The notes: generated from the letters alone by a model not told the origin. A stretch of DNA of 17,548 nt from Spirogloea muscicola (GCA_009602725.1 WELB01000039.1:637987-655534); one strand, 5' to 3'; positions 1 through 9,707 are shown, counted from the stretch's first letter. Made by a program: numbers and translations.

Positions 1-1386
1 CCGAGGGCGACGGCGAGCCCGCGGCGGCGGCGCCGGCGCCGTCGCGGGAGGGCAGCCCGCAGGCCGCCGCCGCGGCGGAGGAGGAGGAGGAGGAGCTGGA
101 CCCCGAGTACCTGGCCGGCCTGACCGACCGGCAGCGGCGCCTGTTCGAGCTCCGCCTCAAGCTGGTGGGTTCAGGGTTCCAACCCTACACCCTATGCCCT
201 AAACCCTACAAGAATGCCTTGCCCTCCTGCTCCTGTGCCAGTTGTGCTTGCTTCACAGCCGACAGCCCCGGCTGCTGTGCTTACCACTGTTAGTGGCTCC
301 ATGGTTGTGGGCTTGTGGTCGGCGCCCCAGAACCACGCGAGGAAGATGAACCAAACGGCGGTGGTGGCGGAGAAGAAGCGCGAGGGCGCGCCGTCGGAGA
401 GCCGCGGCGTGTCCAAGGACAAGTGGTACGCCGAGAAGAAGAAGCGGCTGGGCCGGCAGCTGGAGGCCGGCGGCCTGGACATGAAGCACTCGTTTATGCT
501 CGACACCCAGGAGGACGCCGAGGCCAAGTACAAGAAGTGGGACAAGAAGCCCGCCGCCTTTGGCTGGGATGGTGAGGGGACGCCCGTGCTCCTGCAGGCC
601 CACAACTGAGGATGGAGTGTAGTGCTTGTAGTCTGAGCCCGCTCATTGCCTTGGCCCTGCCTAGCCTTTGTTGAATGCTGTTGCTAAGCATAACGTTACC
701 CGCTGGTCATGACCCTGCAGTGTTCAATCAGAAGTCGCTGTACACGGCGTACCAGAAGCGTACCAAAAATGTCCCATATGACATGGAGCACTACAACAGC
801 ATGAAGGCTGCGGACCCGGAGTTCTACCGGGACGCCAGGAGCTTGCAGTATGGCAAGGCATGTCCTCCAATGCGGCCCGTTTTTGTTGCTCAAAGGCATC
901 TTGTCAGCCTTGGGCAGCCTGTCATTGGCCGCAGGGAGCTGGTAAATTCTGTGCGTTGTTAGCCTATGGCTTCATGTCAACGGCTGCGGTGGGCTGGTAA
1001 AATCTCTGCACGTTAGGTGCAGCTTCGACTGAGTTCAGCAGACATTTGGCAGAGGGAGTGTGTTGCACCAACTCGGTCGAATTATCAATCAGGTGCCCTG
1101 ATTTGACCACCATGTTGGCGCTTGTCAGTGTTACTGACAAATTCTCCTGTAAATACAGCCCCCTGATATCCCGGAAGAAAACGTGGACAAGATGGTGGCG
1201 GAGCTAGATGATCGGAACAAGAAACGCAAGGAGTTCAGCAGGCGGCGCAAGTACTATGAGGAGAAGGACATTGACTCCATCAACGACCGCAATGAGCACT
1301 TTAACCGCAAGATTGAGCGTGCGTTTGGCAAGTACACAGTAGAGATCAAGAACAACCTAGAACGGGGCACTGCGCTGCCAGACTAG
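1..1386 (+). CDS. SYF2: Pre-mRNA-splicing factor SYF2, 5'-truncated, four exons seen
   Basis: SYF2 is a nuclear spliceosome component associated with the Prp19/NTC complex and acts in splicing and cell-cycle progression. Exons as I read them: 1-164 (frame starts at base 3), 331-571, 721-857 and 1159-1386, with stop TAG at 1384-1386. Exon 1 is Ala/Glu-rich and ends in the family's LTDRQRRLFELRLKL helix. Exon 2 continues with NHARKMNQ and a basic coiled coil. Exon 3 has VFNQKSLYTAYQKR. Exon 4 has the highly conserved C-terminus: VDKMVAELDDR, FSRRRKYYEEKDIDSINDRN, FGKYTVEIKNNLERG. Phases agree at each junction (0, 1, 0). The first two introns are GT-AG. The third begins GCATGT and would be a GC-AG intron. 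The start codon lies left of the window. The family assignment is very secure. The GC donor is inferred from frame and homology. Confidence 0.95.
180..209. repeat. Degenerate telomere-like CCCTAAA/CCCTACA units in SYF2 intron 1
   Basis: Just inside intron 1 of SYF2 are four CCCT units with 7- to 8-base spacing: AACCCTACA, CCCTATG, CCCTAAA, CCCTACA. One is an exact copy of the plant/green-algal telomere unit. The tract is short and degenerate and lies in an intron, so it is at most an interstitial trace and not a telomere. Confidence 0.4.
858..1158 (+). other. GC-AG intron 3 of SYF2
   Basis: The conserved exon 3 frame ends YGK at AAG (855-857), directly followed by GCATGT. Exon 4 resumes in phase 0 after TACAG (1154-1158) with PPDIPEENVDKMV. 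No GT near the exon end keeps both the frame and the family sequence. The reading frame that continues past 857 loses all similarity. Confidence 0.7.
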
Positions 1387-2673
1387 TGGCCAGCATGGAG
1401 GTGCCAGGTGCTGTACACATTGTGCACAGCAAGAAGGTAGAGGAGCCAGTGGACCCGGCGGCGCAAGGGTGGAGCATGAGAGTTGAGGGTTGAGGGTTGC
1501 AGGCAGATGCTTTAGTGGATGTGACAATTTCCCCAAAGCATAGATGCAGTTGGCATTTGTACAGGTGCTGCTCAAGGAAGTGCCAGCAAATGGTCCCAAC
1601 AGAGTAGCTGGAAAGTTCTAACCTGGCCATGGTACCAGGGGGCCGGAGAAGGTTAACTGTTCACGATTTGTGAAGAGTTACAAGTACAGGCTTGAAGGTC
1701 AAGGTCACAGCAATGGCGCTGCTTCTTACCGGCAATTTGGAAGTGGCGTGAGCGCTTCTCAGTCTTCGTGGATTACACATTGAGAGATATACAGGTAGAT
1801 GGTGATCAATGACAACAGCAATTGATGCAGCTCTGTCTTATAGCAGATTGGTTAGCATCACATAATCCTGAGACATTCAGACGCGAATAAGTACCTGCGC
1901 CATTTGATACTCAAATTGGCGAGGTAAGCCTCTTCCTTTCATACCTTCTGATCTAGTCCAATGTCAGACCCTTATGTTGTATCTCAATTGCGAGAGCTGA
2001 ATGACGCCATAGGCCGAGCGTTGACTCCTCTAGTCTCTGGAGCAACGTGGTATTCCGCGAGTAAGGTTCCTTAGCGGCACATGCAAGCGTGTGATTGGCG
2101 GAGAGCAAGGCATGGGGCCCTGCTGTGGAACAGGCTGCACTATCATTTGCAGCTTGGATCTATCAGCTCGCCATATATTACAGGCCTCATAGCACAGTAT
2201 ATAATAGTCCATATGATGCTAGAGCCCTCCAGCCATCCTATCCCGCTCTTAGCAGGCAAACAGTGCAGTTCTTGGCGAAGCTTTCTGCAGACAAACGCAA
2301 GCGTCACAAGCAGCTCCCGGCATATGCTTGTTCCAGACAAGCTTTTCTCTGAGTCAAGGCTTCTTGAGAACCTAAGACATTCCTTGCTGTGCGCAGGACT
2401 CCATACTGTGCCTTCATGAACTTATACCAAAACCTGCCATGGGCCCTCACCTTCTTGCTACAAATGGTAACGAACTTTGAGAACATGGAGGTCACGTGCC
2501 AAGAAGCGCCACTATCATAGTCTGGTTCTGCGGTTGGCCACCTAAGCTCGAGGGGCTAGACAGTCACTGTGCTCCTCTGCTGGGGAAATTTTGACATGCT
2601 GATCAGATTCAAGATATCTGGCAGCTATTTAGAGGCAGCACTTGTCAATGAGGCTTCTCATTGTCAGGTTTTC
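1387..2673. other. Convergent intergenic region / 3' UTRs; no gene seen
   Basis: This stretch lies between the SYF2 stop (plus) and the rhomboid stop (minus). Open frames here are short, lack family motifs and are interrupted. It probably holds both 3' UTRs. For the minus gene there is a TGTAA (plus strand TTACA at 2178-2182), 492 bases past its stop, and further TTACA at about 1678-1682. I see no TGTAA soon after SYF2. Confidence 0.6.
2178..2182 (-). terminator. Candidate TGTAA polyadenylation signal for the rhomboid gene
   Basis: TGTAA is the usual green-algal poly(A) signal. It is read here on the minus strand, about 490 bases after the rhomboid stop codon. A pentamer is expected by chance every few hundred bases, so this is only a candidate. 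Confidence 0.3.
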
Positions 2674-5214
2674 TCAGAAGCGTCTATGCTTGCGAACTCT
2701 GAGCCAGGCCAGGAGGCCGACAAATGCGCCTCCCAAGTGGCCAGCATGAGCTGTCCTCGACCCCTCCTGCAAGTCTCCACAAACATTTCAGTTTGTGTTG
2801 TGCGATTTCCATCTTGAAGTTGTGGATAAGGTCTGACAAAAGGGGAGCACAGTTGGTTGCAGTGGTTAACTCAATGTTGTGTGCAAGCACTCACATGTAC
2901 AGCTCCAATAACGTCTTGGAAGATGAATGCTGCACCCTGCGAACACAGCATATAAGATGTCGTGCATTTAGCAACTAATACGCCATAGCAGGAATCTGAT
3001 GAAAGCTCTTTTCATTCACCAGAATAAGACTGTCACTGTAGCAGCACTTAACCCCATAATAGAAATGACAGTACACATGCATTCTATGAGACAACAAGCG
3101 CATGGGAAGTGGAATGGCAGGTGGATGGCAATGAGCGCAACAGCATACATCAATAGCGCACTTAAATAATAGTGTCATGTAGCAGACATGCTGAAGTTCC
3201 TACCAGAACAACTGCAGGCACTGGCAATATAAGGTTGAGGTAGATGATGCGGGAGGGAAAGAGGAGGCAGTAGAAGAGGACTAGAGCATTAACAGCTCCA
3301 CTAGCGCCCTGGTGACAGACACCAGATATGTAACTAACATGATCGATCAGATGGCTGCTACCAAAGATGCACCTCTTATTCCATGAATGTCTTGATCCTC
3401 CTTCTAAGCATCATATACATCTCCCAAGGCACACTGTTGACAAAATGCTGAGCTCTTGGGGGGCTACAAGTGGCCTTGTTCTCACAAAGCGTAAAATTGA
3501 TAACTGATAAGAATCTTAGGGCTTGACGAGCACTGAAAGCATTCTTGACAGTTGTTGAACATGGACAATCACCAAGAGCCTTAAACCCAAATTCTGCACA
3601 GCTGAGATGACCCTCTGATTTGCCGGTGAAGGCACTCCTCTGAGGGAAGAATGTCTAGCTTACCAGGGCTGGTGGACTGTATTGGGGGGGACGGAAGTAC
3701 CCGTACTGCCCCTTCTGCCAAGGTTGGACCAATCAATATTGTGTTAAAACAGGATCTAGGACTTCATCTGCTTCACCTGACACTTGGCTATCTGGCACTG
3801 CTCAAGGTACAGAATCTGAGCATCTGAAGGGCTGCGAGGGGCTAAGCTGATGCCCATGTTGCGACTGCTGCAAAGGCGAGGCAAAAGTACCTCTATTTGC
3901 GGCACAATGAGAGTGTAGTATAGCACGTGCGAAATGGAGCAGCCGAGTGCCCCTGCCATGTATAGAGAGAGGAGGAACCTGCCTCCAAACAGCTGCCCCA
4001 CCTAACAAAGCAAGCGGCGATCAACCTGATTGAGTGCAGCCAATCTCTGCAGCTCTGACGAACGAGGCCTCAAATGACAAGTGAGGCCCTCTTAATGACC
4101 GCTCTCTTCAGTCCACATCACTGGATTATCCACAGCGTCCAGGGACGATATCGGTAGAACGAAAGTATTTAGCCTCATCACAAGAGAGCCCTGACTGACC
4201 AATCTTCTGCTGTGGTCAAGAAGCTTCCTGCCATGCACAGGAGGTGCATGGCAGGCACCGTGCTCAAAGTAGCAGCAGAGAGTCAGGAAGAACGCAGTGA
4301 TCGTGAGGTCATTGACTTGTCTCAGGTCAAGTGTTGGATATGATCAAGCTTCTCATCATCCTCTGCTGCTGGTAAAAGCCCGTCAATCGTCCCTTTCGTG
4401 ACAATGGCTGTCACGCCGCCACTCACAAGAGCCTGGGCTAGGCCATCTGAGGCTGCACTGGTACTGCATACGCGGATGAATGTCCAATCTGGGGCTCAGC
4501 TGGCACCCACCTCGCTGCCGAAAAAGTAGAGGCCGATCATGTTGGTCAGGAGGTGCATGCCATCGCGGTGGCTGAAGGAGCTTGTGAAGGCCGTCCACAA
4601 CCGGCCGCTCTTCACGGACTCAACAGAGACCTGGCTCACAGATGTGCCACCAAGTCAACCCCAAGAGGCGCGTGCCCATTGCCAGCCAGCCGGTCGCTGC
4701 TCCTGCTCGGTGAGCGAGTGGCCAGACCGCACGATAAATATCATGCACCAAGTGTCCTCGTTCAAGGTGTTCGCACTGAAGACTGCTGTGGCTTTGAATC
4801 ATCGACGGAAGCTCTTGGGAAGAGGGACAATGCAGAACCTGAAAATGGCGGGCCATGAAGGACGGGTCCAAGGTGCGCCATCCGGCATAGACAGCAGCAT
4901 TGGCGAGTATGAGGCCGTAGAGAACCGGCCGGCTGTCGTCGCTCCTGCAGCTCGACGCGGGGGGGGCGGGGCACTGACGAGAAGACATGCATGGAGAGCA
5001 GCACGAATCGCTCCTTGTGGAACCAGCGCGCCGAGAAACGGGCGAGCGACGCGGAGGGACAAGGGGAAGGCAGGGGAGGGCGCTGGAGGACCTTGCCCGC
5101 GGCCAAAGTAGCGCGCGGCAAAGGCGCGCGCGGGGGCGCCGCCGCGCAGCGCCGCGCGCAGGCCGCCGCCNGGGTCGCGGCGAAGTACGCGGCGGCGGCG
5201 GCGCGGCGCAGCAT
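2674..5214 (-). CDS. Organelle-type rhomboid intramembrane serine protease (PARL / plant RBL-like), seven exons
   Basis: Rhomboids cleave transmembrane substrates inside the bilayer with a Ser-His dyad. Exons in coding order: 5214-4839, 4630-4511, 4001-3891, 3714-3664, 3308-3204, 2936-2895, 2766-2674 (stop TGA 2676-2674); all later junctions are phase 0. Exon 1 ends with TM1 (PVLYGLILANAAVYAGW). Exon 2 has SGRLWTAFTSSFSH and the HxxxN helix HLLTNMIGLYFFG. Exon 3 has FLLSLYMAGALGCSISH. Exon 5 has the catalytic motif GASGAVNA (Ser codon 3302-3300). Exon 7 has AHAGHLGGAFVGLLAW with the catalytic His. The proposed start at 5214 begins MLRRAAAAAYFAAT, an Arg/Ala-rich acid-free presequence typical of mitochondrial or plastid import. 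That frame does not match the TM1 frame: a base is gained or lost, probably at the N (5171) or the C8 run near 4959-4966. The exon 3 end is less certain, because a 62-base intron from 3776 is also possible. The core is very secure, but the N-terminus is unresolved. Confidence 0.9.
4227..4255. repeat. Perfect 12-bp hairpin in rhomboid intron 2
   Basis: CCTGCCATGCAC (4227-4238) and GTGCATGGCAGG (4244-4255) are exact reverse complements around a 5-base loop, AGGAG. The hairpin sits inside the intron running 4510 to 4002. No coding role is visible. Confidence 0.85.
5171..5171. other. Single-base assembly gap (N) in the rhomboid first exon
   Basis: One N lies inside a run of GCC/GCG codons, at codon 15 of the proposed presequence. 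The true gap length is unknown, so the frame on either side need not agree. The two other Ns (9089 and 9736) also lie in extreme-GC sequence. Confidence 0.95.
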
Positions 5215-6431
5215 GGGGGGCGACGCCGCGGTCGGGGTGGCTGCGAAGGCCGAGGACTGCGTTTCCCGAGGGGCATTCAAATGAAAAAGATCTCCCAATG
5301 TCAGGCGTTGGCTGTGAGAGGCCCAGCCCGGAGGAATGGACAAGGTCTGGAAATGGCCGGAAGGCGCAAAAAGGACGAGAATTTCTCTCCAGCCAGCTGC
5401 CATCATGCGACAGGGCAAGGCACGAGCCCCAGCGGAAACTAGAGTCCATTCACGTCCAGTCTGCGGCCCTGCAGACTCAGTGTTGAGCTGCCCGAAGGTC
5501 TGCATTACAGACGTTTAGAAGAAGTGGCACTCCCAATGGGGGCAAGGGCTGCGAAAAGCCAGCCCAAAAAGAATTCACAAAGGTTCAGAGGGGCCTAAGA
5601 GCGGTGAGCAGCTACAAAGGGGCCTGAGGATGCAATGGTAAAACAGGGGGAGGATGGATCACTCAATAAGTACGAGTGAGGAGCCTCAGATCCGACAGAC
5701 TAGCTGCCGGAGGTTTAGGAGGTTTACAGAGGTGAGTGAGAGTGAAAGTCAAGGTGAAGGACTGCGTGGATGAGGAGGCCACAGGCTCTCAGCCTTTCGC
5801 AGCTCCTTCTATAACTTGGAATCTCGACCCGCTTACATGTACTAGCACTAGTCTCGTGCCTTGCATGCTAAGTGTTTGGACAGAGCGAAGCTGCAATTAC
5901 AATGTAATGTACACTCGAAATGTAGGCACTGAGGACATTGGTAGGCTAGTGGAAAGCTTGGAGGACAAGCCCTAGAGGGCTGCATAAGGGCGGCAAAGTC
6001 GATTGTCAACACATCTAGCATCATCCAGCTTGCTCTCAAAGAAGCAGGGCAAGATGTATTGCCGCCACTGCTGATGTCCTCCTGACCTTCTGTACTCTCT
6101 CGAATCGCTGATGCCTTTCAGATCTTTTAATTATGTCTCCCATCGAGGTCATACAGGCTAGCTCTTCGGCACTGCATGATATTGTCTTGGAGACGTTCGC
6201 GGCATCTCTCAATGCTCATGCTCAGGTCTATTGGCCGTCGTAAGAATAATGCAGCACCGAAGCTATTGAAGTCTCAGAAGAGAGCTGCGGTCTTTGTGTT
6301 GGTTCTGAAAGGCGCAAGCCCAAAGGGATGAAGCCTTATACCTTGCTCCCGGGCCATTCTGAATTTCCTGCTCACCACGTGGCACTCTCACTTTGCGACT
6401 CCGCGGAGTATAAAGAGTCGCTTTGCCAGCG
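5215..6431. other. Intergenic: rhomboid 5' region and 3' flank of the YABBY-like gene
   Basis: Both neighbours are on the minus strand. From 5215 to about 5505 the rhomboid frame stays open upstream of the Met, but without conserved sequence; it is probably 5' UTR. From there to 6431 I see no coding pattern. A minus-strand TGTAA (plus TTACA at 5897-5901) lies 531 bases past the YABBY-like stop and is a candidate poly(A) signal. A TATAAA-like string near 6409-6415 has no gene start to serve. Confidence 0.55.
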
Positions 6432-8387
6432 CTACACAAGCCAGAAAGATTGCAGTCGAAGAATTAGGCGGTGTTCATAGGCTTCGTGAGCTTGTACATA
6501 CAGAAGGCCAACCCTTTGCTGGCGTGCATAGGAGAGCAATGAACAGTGCAGTGTCCGCTCATCAGGGTGCACCTGAGGTTGAAGGAACAGACGACCAATG
6601 CCCTACTAATTTGTGGCTACTTAGCACACCGATCGTACATATCAGGCGATTGCATCGTCTTACTGTTGCTCAGAGAGACAACACTGCTGCTAGAGTAGGA
6701 CTGAGGCAGGACATCAACTAACTAGAGCACCATTGAGCCACTCACCCAGTCTGCCGTCAATCCTGGCAGGTCAAGCCCCAGACGACCATTGCGGCGGACG
6801 TTCTCTGGGGCAGTTGCCCACTTCATGTACGTGATGCCATCAGCATCAGGCTTTTCCACTAGATCAGCTGACAGTGAGTGACGCACACCTCTGGGTCATT
6901 GCACTCTCTGCTAATTGTGTGGACAATTTCGATATATGAGAACTTACGTTCTTGGCAGCAATCTTGAAAGCTTCCCTGTGGTCCAGCAAAGGATTGATCG
7001 ATTTGACACGCAGCATCTCGTCCCTGTCGATGCGCAGGTCATAGCATGACCATATGCCTGTCAGAACCTTGGCACTGAATCTGAAGGCCTGAGAGGAGAA
7101 CAGTTTCACATATGCAAGAGCACTTCCTATCTTTCTTGTTGCAGGTCCTCTTATCAACGAACAAGAGGGAGGCTCACATTCTGCTACAATTCAATTCAAC
7201 AGCTACTGGACGGAACTCTGATGCTCAGTACAGCTCTACGACCGAACTACATTCGCTCTCTCACAGCTGGAGCTCCTTTACCTGATGTACAGGTTGTATG
7301 GGGAAGGAGGCCTCAACTTCTTCTCTGCAGCTGAAGAGGGAGAAGAGTAGAAGGCAATTTGCAGCCACACAGAGAGTGATGGACATATGCATTAACAGGC
7401 TATGCGAACTTCCTTCATGACCCATGGGAGTTGGTCCTTGAGACTGATATGTACTAAAAAGCCATTGCGGCACATGTGGGTGCAGCAGATAGCTTGCCAC
7501 ACGCTGCAAGTCCGCAGTGTGAGACTAGTCGTATGTTCAAGTAGGTCAAGCAATCAACTCAAACACATCCACATCGGAGAGTTTATGCAAGGGCGTGCAT
7601 GCCTCGAGAAGATTTGCCTCCAGCACGCCCTGTGACCGGAGCAGGCGCATGCTCAGCGGGGCCCGTCTTAACTTTAACGAATGTGCAAGTGTGGTCCATC
7701 AGGCTTGAAGACCCTGCAGCTGGTGATTGTTGCAAGCCAAGAAAAGAGCAGCGAGGAGAGGCGGCAGATTAGTAACACCGGAGGTAAGGCCGCAGTGGTG
7801 CGACAAGCAAGGAAGCCAGAGTAGGAGAAGGACGCAGCCTTAATGTAGCACAAGTCAACATGATCATGAGAAGAGCCACATGTGTCACCAGCTTGTTGTT
7901 GCTGGTGCTGTTGGTATGAGATGGTAGCAGACTGATGCAGAGTGTCATATGTTGCTCTGTCGGGAGTGATGGTGACCGAGAATAGGCCCATGCAGCTGCC
8001 GCAGCACACAGTCACAGCTCGCTTGCGCGCCTGGGGCTCTGTGTCCACCTGCGGTCAAGAAATTCGCAACGCTCATTTGCAGATAGCACAACAAGTTGTG
8101 TGGCTTTGCCTCAGTTTCAGCCTCATCAGTATCCTCCCTTCAAGTTCTTACAAATCTGCTACAAGCGAGCATGTCGATGAGCAAGTTAGAGAGCTCAAGT
8201 CGAGACAACATGCCTCCAAGAGTACATCGCAATGCTGGCAGGTCAGGCAAAACGCCTTGCTGGCCAGCTGAGTCACTTGGCCGGTGCTGGTTAGAGCGGG
8301 GGCAGATGCAGGCAAGGAGGCCTCAGAGGCGAGGTTGCTCAGGCGGTCCGTGCTCGAGGTGGACTGCATCATCTTGCTGAGCCACAT
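6432..8387 (-). CDS. YABBY-family transcription factor (C2C2 zinc finger plus YABBY box), seven exons
   Basis: Exons in coding order: 8387-8214, 8048-7889, 7713-7603, 7330-7282, 7023-6948, 6820-6746, 6572-6432 (stop TAG 6434-6432). They total 786 bases, giving 261 residues with all phases consistent. Exon 1 is Ser/Ala-rich and ends in LTCQHCDVLLE. Exon 2 has RKRAVTVCCGSCMGLFSV. Cys50/Cys53 and Cys74/Cys77 form CxxC-20 residues-CxxC, the exact YABBY zinc-finger spacing. A Gln-rich stretch follows at 104-110. Exons 4 to 6 give the HMG-like YABBY box at about 152-195: LRPPSPYNLYI / RDEMLRVKSINPLLDHREAF / KIAAKNWA. YABBY proteins are nuclear DNA-binding regulators. Introns 1 and 3 start with GC (GCATGT, GCATGC). 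Intron 5 ends in a pyrimidine-poor CATGAAG, accepted because it restores AAKNWA. The start Met (8387, with alternatives at 8372 and 8369) and the last exon are the weak points. Exon 6 could instead read through to a TAG at 6724-6722. Confidence 0.85.
7331..7602 (-). other. GC-AG intron 3 of the YABBY-like gene
   Basis: The exon ends TCTCGAG, followed by GCATGC. The next exon follows a strong pyrimidine-rich acceptor (CTCTTCTCCCTCTTCAG). Phase 1 on both sides joins SSRA to AEKKLRPPSPYN. No GT donor nearby preserves the frame. Confidence 0.55.
8049..8213 (-). other. GC-AG intron 1 of the YABBY-like gene, splitting the zinc finger
   Basis: GAG (8216-8214) is followed by GCATGT. The acceptor is CTTGACCGCAG, ending at 8049. 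Joining in phase 0 places exactly 20 residues between the two CxxC pairs, as in the family, which is strong support for both edges. A GT (GTACTC) occurs 12 bases upstream, but using it would shorten the spacing by four residues. Confidence 0.65.
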
Positions 8388-9088
8388 GGTGAGACTTTCC
8401 AGCCCAAGGTTGCTCTGCAGGTGCCTGCAGCCTGGCCGCAACCAAGTACCGGGGCAAATCAAGTAACAATGTTTCTCCGCCTGCTCAGCATGCAATTTCA
8501 CGAAGAGCTGAGTATATTCCGACGGCCTGCAGCAGGAAGTATGTCCTGTAGCAAAAGGCACAGGGCAAGGTCGAGAACATTGCAGATGCCACGCATGCAA
8601 GCGCGGCATGCAGGCAGCTGATGTCGCGAGCTCGAGGTGGCCTTAAGTGTCAGCTCGACGGCAGTGGGTAGCTCGGCACAGCCACGAGCCCCGCTGTCAG
8701 GAGCCGCAGCACGCACGGCTGGGGCAAGCGAGCCTATACCCGGCGCTGTGTCCTAGGAGGCGAGTCGTCACCGCCTTGGAGGCAGCTGCAAGGCGGAGAT
8801 GGAGTCTCCAGCCGGCCGCAGCTGGCAGAAGAAAGCGGGGCAGCTGATATCACAAGAGCGGCTGTAAAAGCCAGCCAGGTGCAGACAGAGGGTGTTCATG
8901 ACATATCAGCCGAGCCACAGGCTAAGGAAATGGGGCTCTCAATACTATCATGCCAGCAATAGGAAGTCAGGTGAGCTGAGGGGAGGAAGGGGAACCCCGC
9001 TGAGCTCGGTCGTCGGCGCGGGGAGCGGGGGCGGCGCGGCGGCGACCAGCAGGCGAGGCCGCCGGCGCAGGCGGCGGCGGCGGGAAGG
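8388..9088. other. Upstream region of the YABBY-like gene; no gene recognised
   Basis: The minus-strand frame of exon 1 stays open to 8609, but the added residues show no conserved pattern, so I treat it as leader or promoter. From about 9000 GC content rises sharply into GGC repeats, as it does at the 5' ends of the other genes here. A GC-rich first exon of the YABBY-like gene on the minus strand is therefore possible, but I cannot show it. Confidence 0.4.
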
Positions 9089-9089
9089 N

Positions 9090-9266
9090 CCACGGCGGCG
9101 GGGCGGCCCGGGCAACTCGGGGGACTCGGGCGGCCCGCTGGGGGGGCACGCCCCCGGCGTGCCACGTGGCCGCCGCGGGCAGCTCCCTCTGCTTTGCGCC
9201 CCCCCGGGCTGCAGCAACTACCCTGACTACCCCGCCGCCGTGATCACCTCCTACCGGCCGCGATAG
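9090..9266 (+). pseudogene. Fragment resembling the C-terminal end of a chymotrypsin-family (S1) serine protease
   Basis: The plus frame after the N at 9089 reads NSGDSGGPLGG, where GDSGGPL (9120-9140) is the S1 catalytic-serine signature. It ends CAPPGCSNYPDYPAAVITSY before TAG at 9264-9266, like the family's GCA..nYPGVYTrV..Y tail. About 24 residues separate the motifs, longer than usual, and poly-G and poly-C runs between them may hide an indel. The N-terminal domain with His and Asp is not visible. Left of the N the frame is an Arg run and is not protease-like. It could be a broken gene, an exon beside an assembly gap, or chance in GGC-rich DNA. Confidence 0.35.
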
Positions 9267-9707
9267 ACTCGTGGCCCTCGTCTCGTTTTTTAGGCTGGAT
9301 TCCACAGCCCTCGCACCCTTTGGAAGAGCTTACTTCTTTCTTGAGTGCATAGGTCCTCGTCAAGATTTCCTACTTGAGAAGGTCGCCGGTTTGGGATATG
9401 CAAAGATATGCTTCCAGCCAAGATGGGCATGCTGTCGGCAGCATAACCGCTTTGCGACGTCGTGTGTCAGCGATTTCTGCAGCGAGCTCAGGCACATGCT
9501 TTGCATAAGAAAGCTGGTAAGCTATAGCTGGTGGCAGAAGGGCTTGATTTCCGTCCGTTATGCGGGCATCAGTTCGCGACCTCTACGTGCTGATTCGTGG
9601 TTACTGAGCGGGTCAGTTCAGCAGCAGGTGATGTACATCTCTCTATCGACGTGCTTGCCTATGAACTTGGCCACTCAGGCCCTCCATCACTCAAGACATG
9701 CTCCATT

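Noticed and set aside
3777-3890. Extension of rhomboid exon 3 by 38 residues with a 62-base intron (3776-3715)
   Set aside because: It is frame-compatible, but the added loop has no conserved character; ending at GAG|GTACTT (3891/3890) gives a compact loop before GASG. Kept only as an alternative.
4539-5111. Long plus-strand open frames over 4539-5442
   Set aside because: They are antisense to the clearly coding rhomboid exons and have no recognisable motif; GC-rich codons keep the reverse frames open.
6409-6415. TATA-box-like TATAAA
   Set aside because: It lies beyond the 3' end of a minus-strand gene with no coding start downstream on the plus strand.
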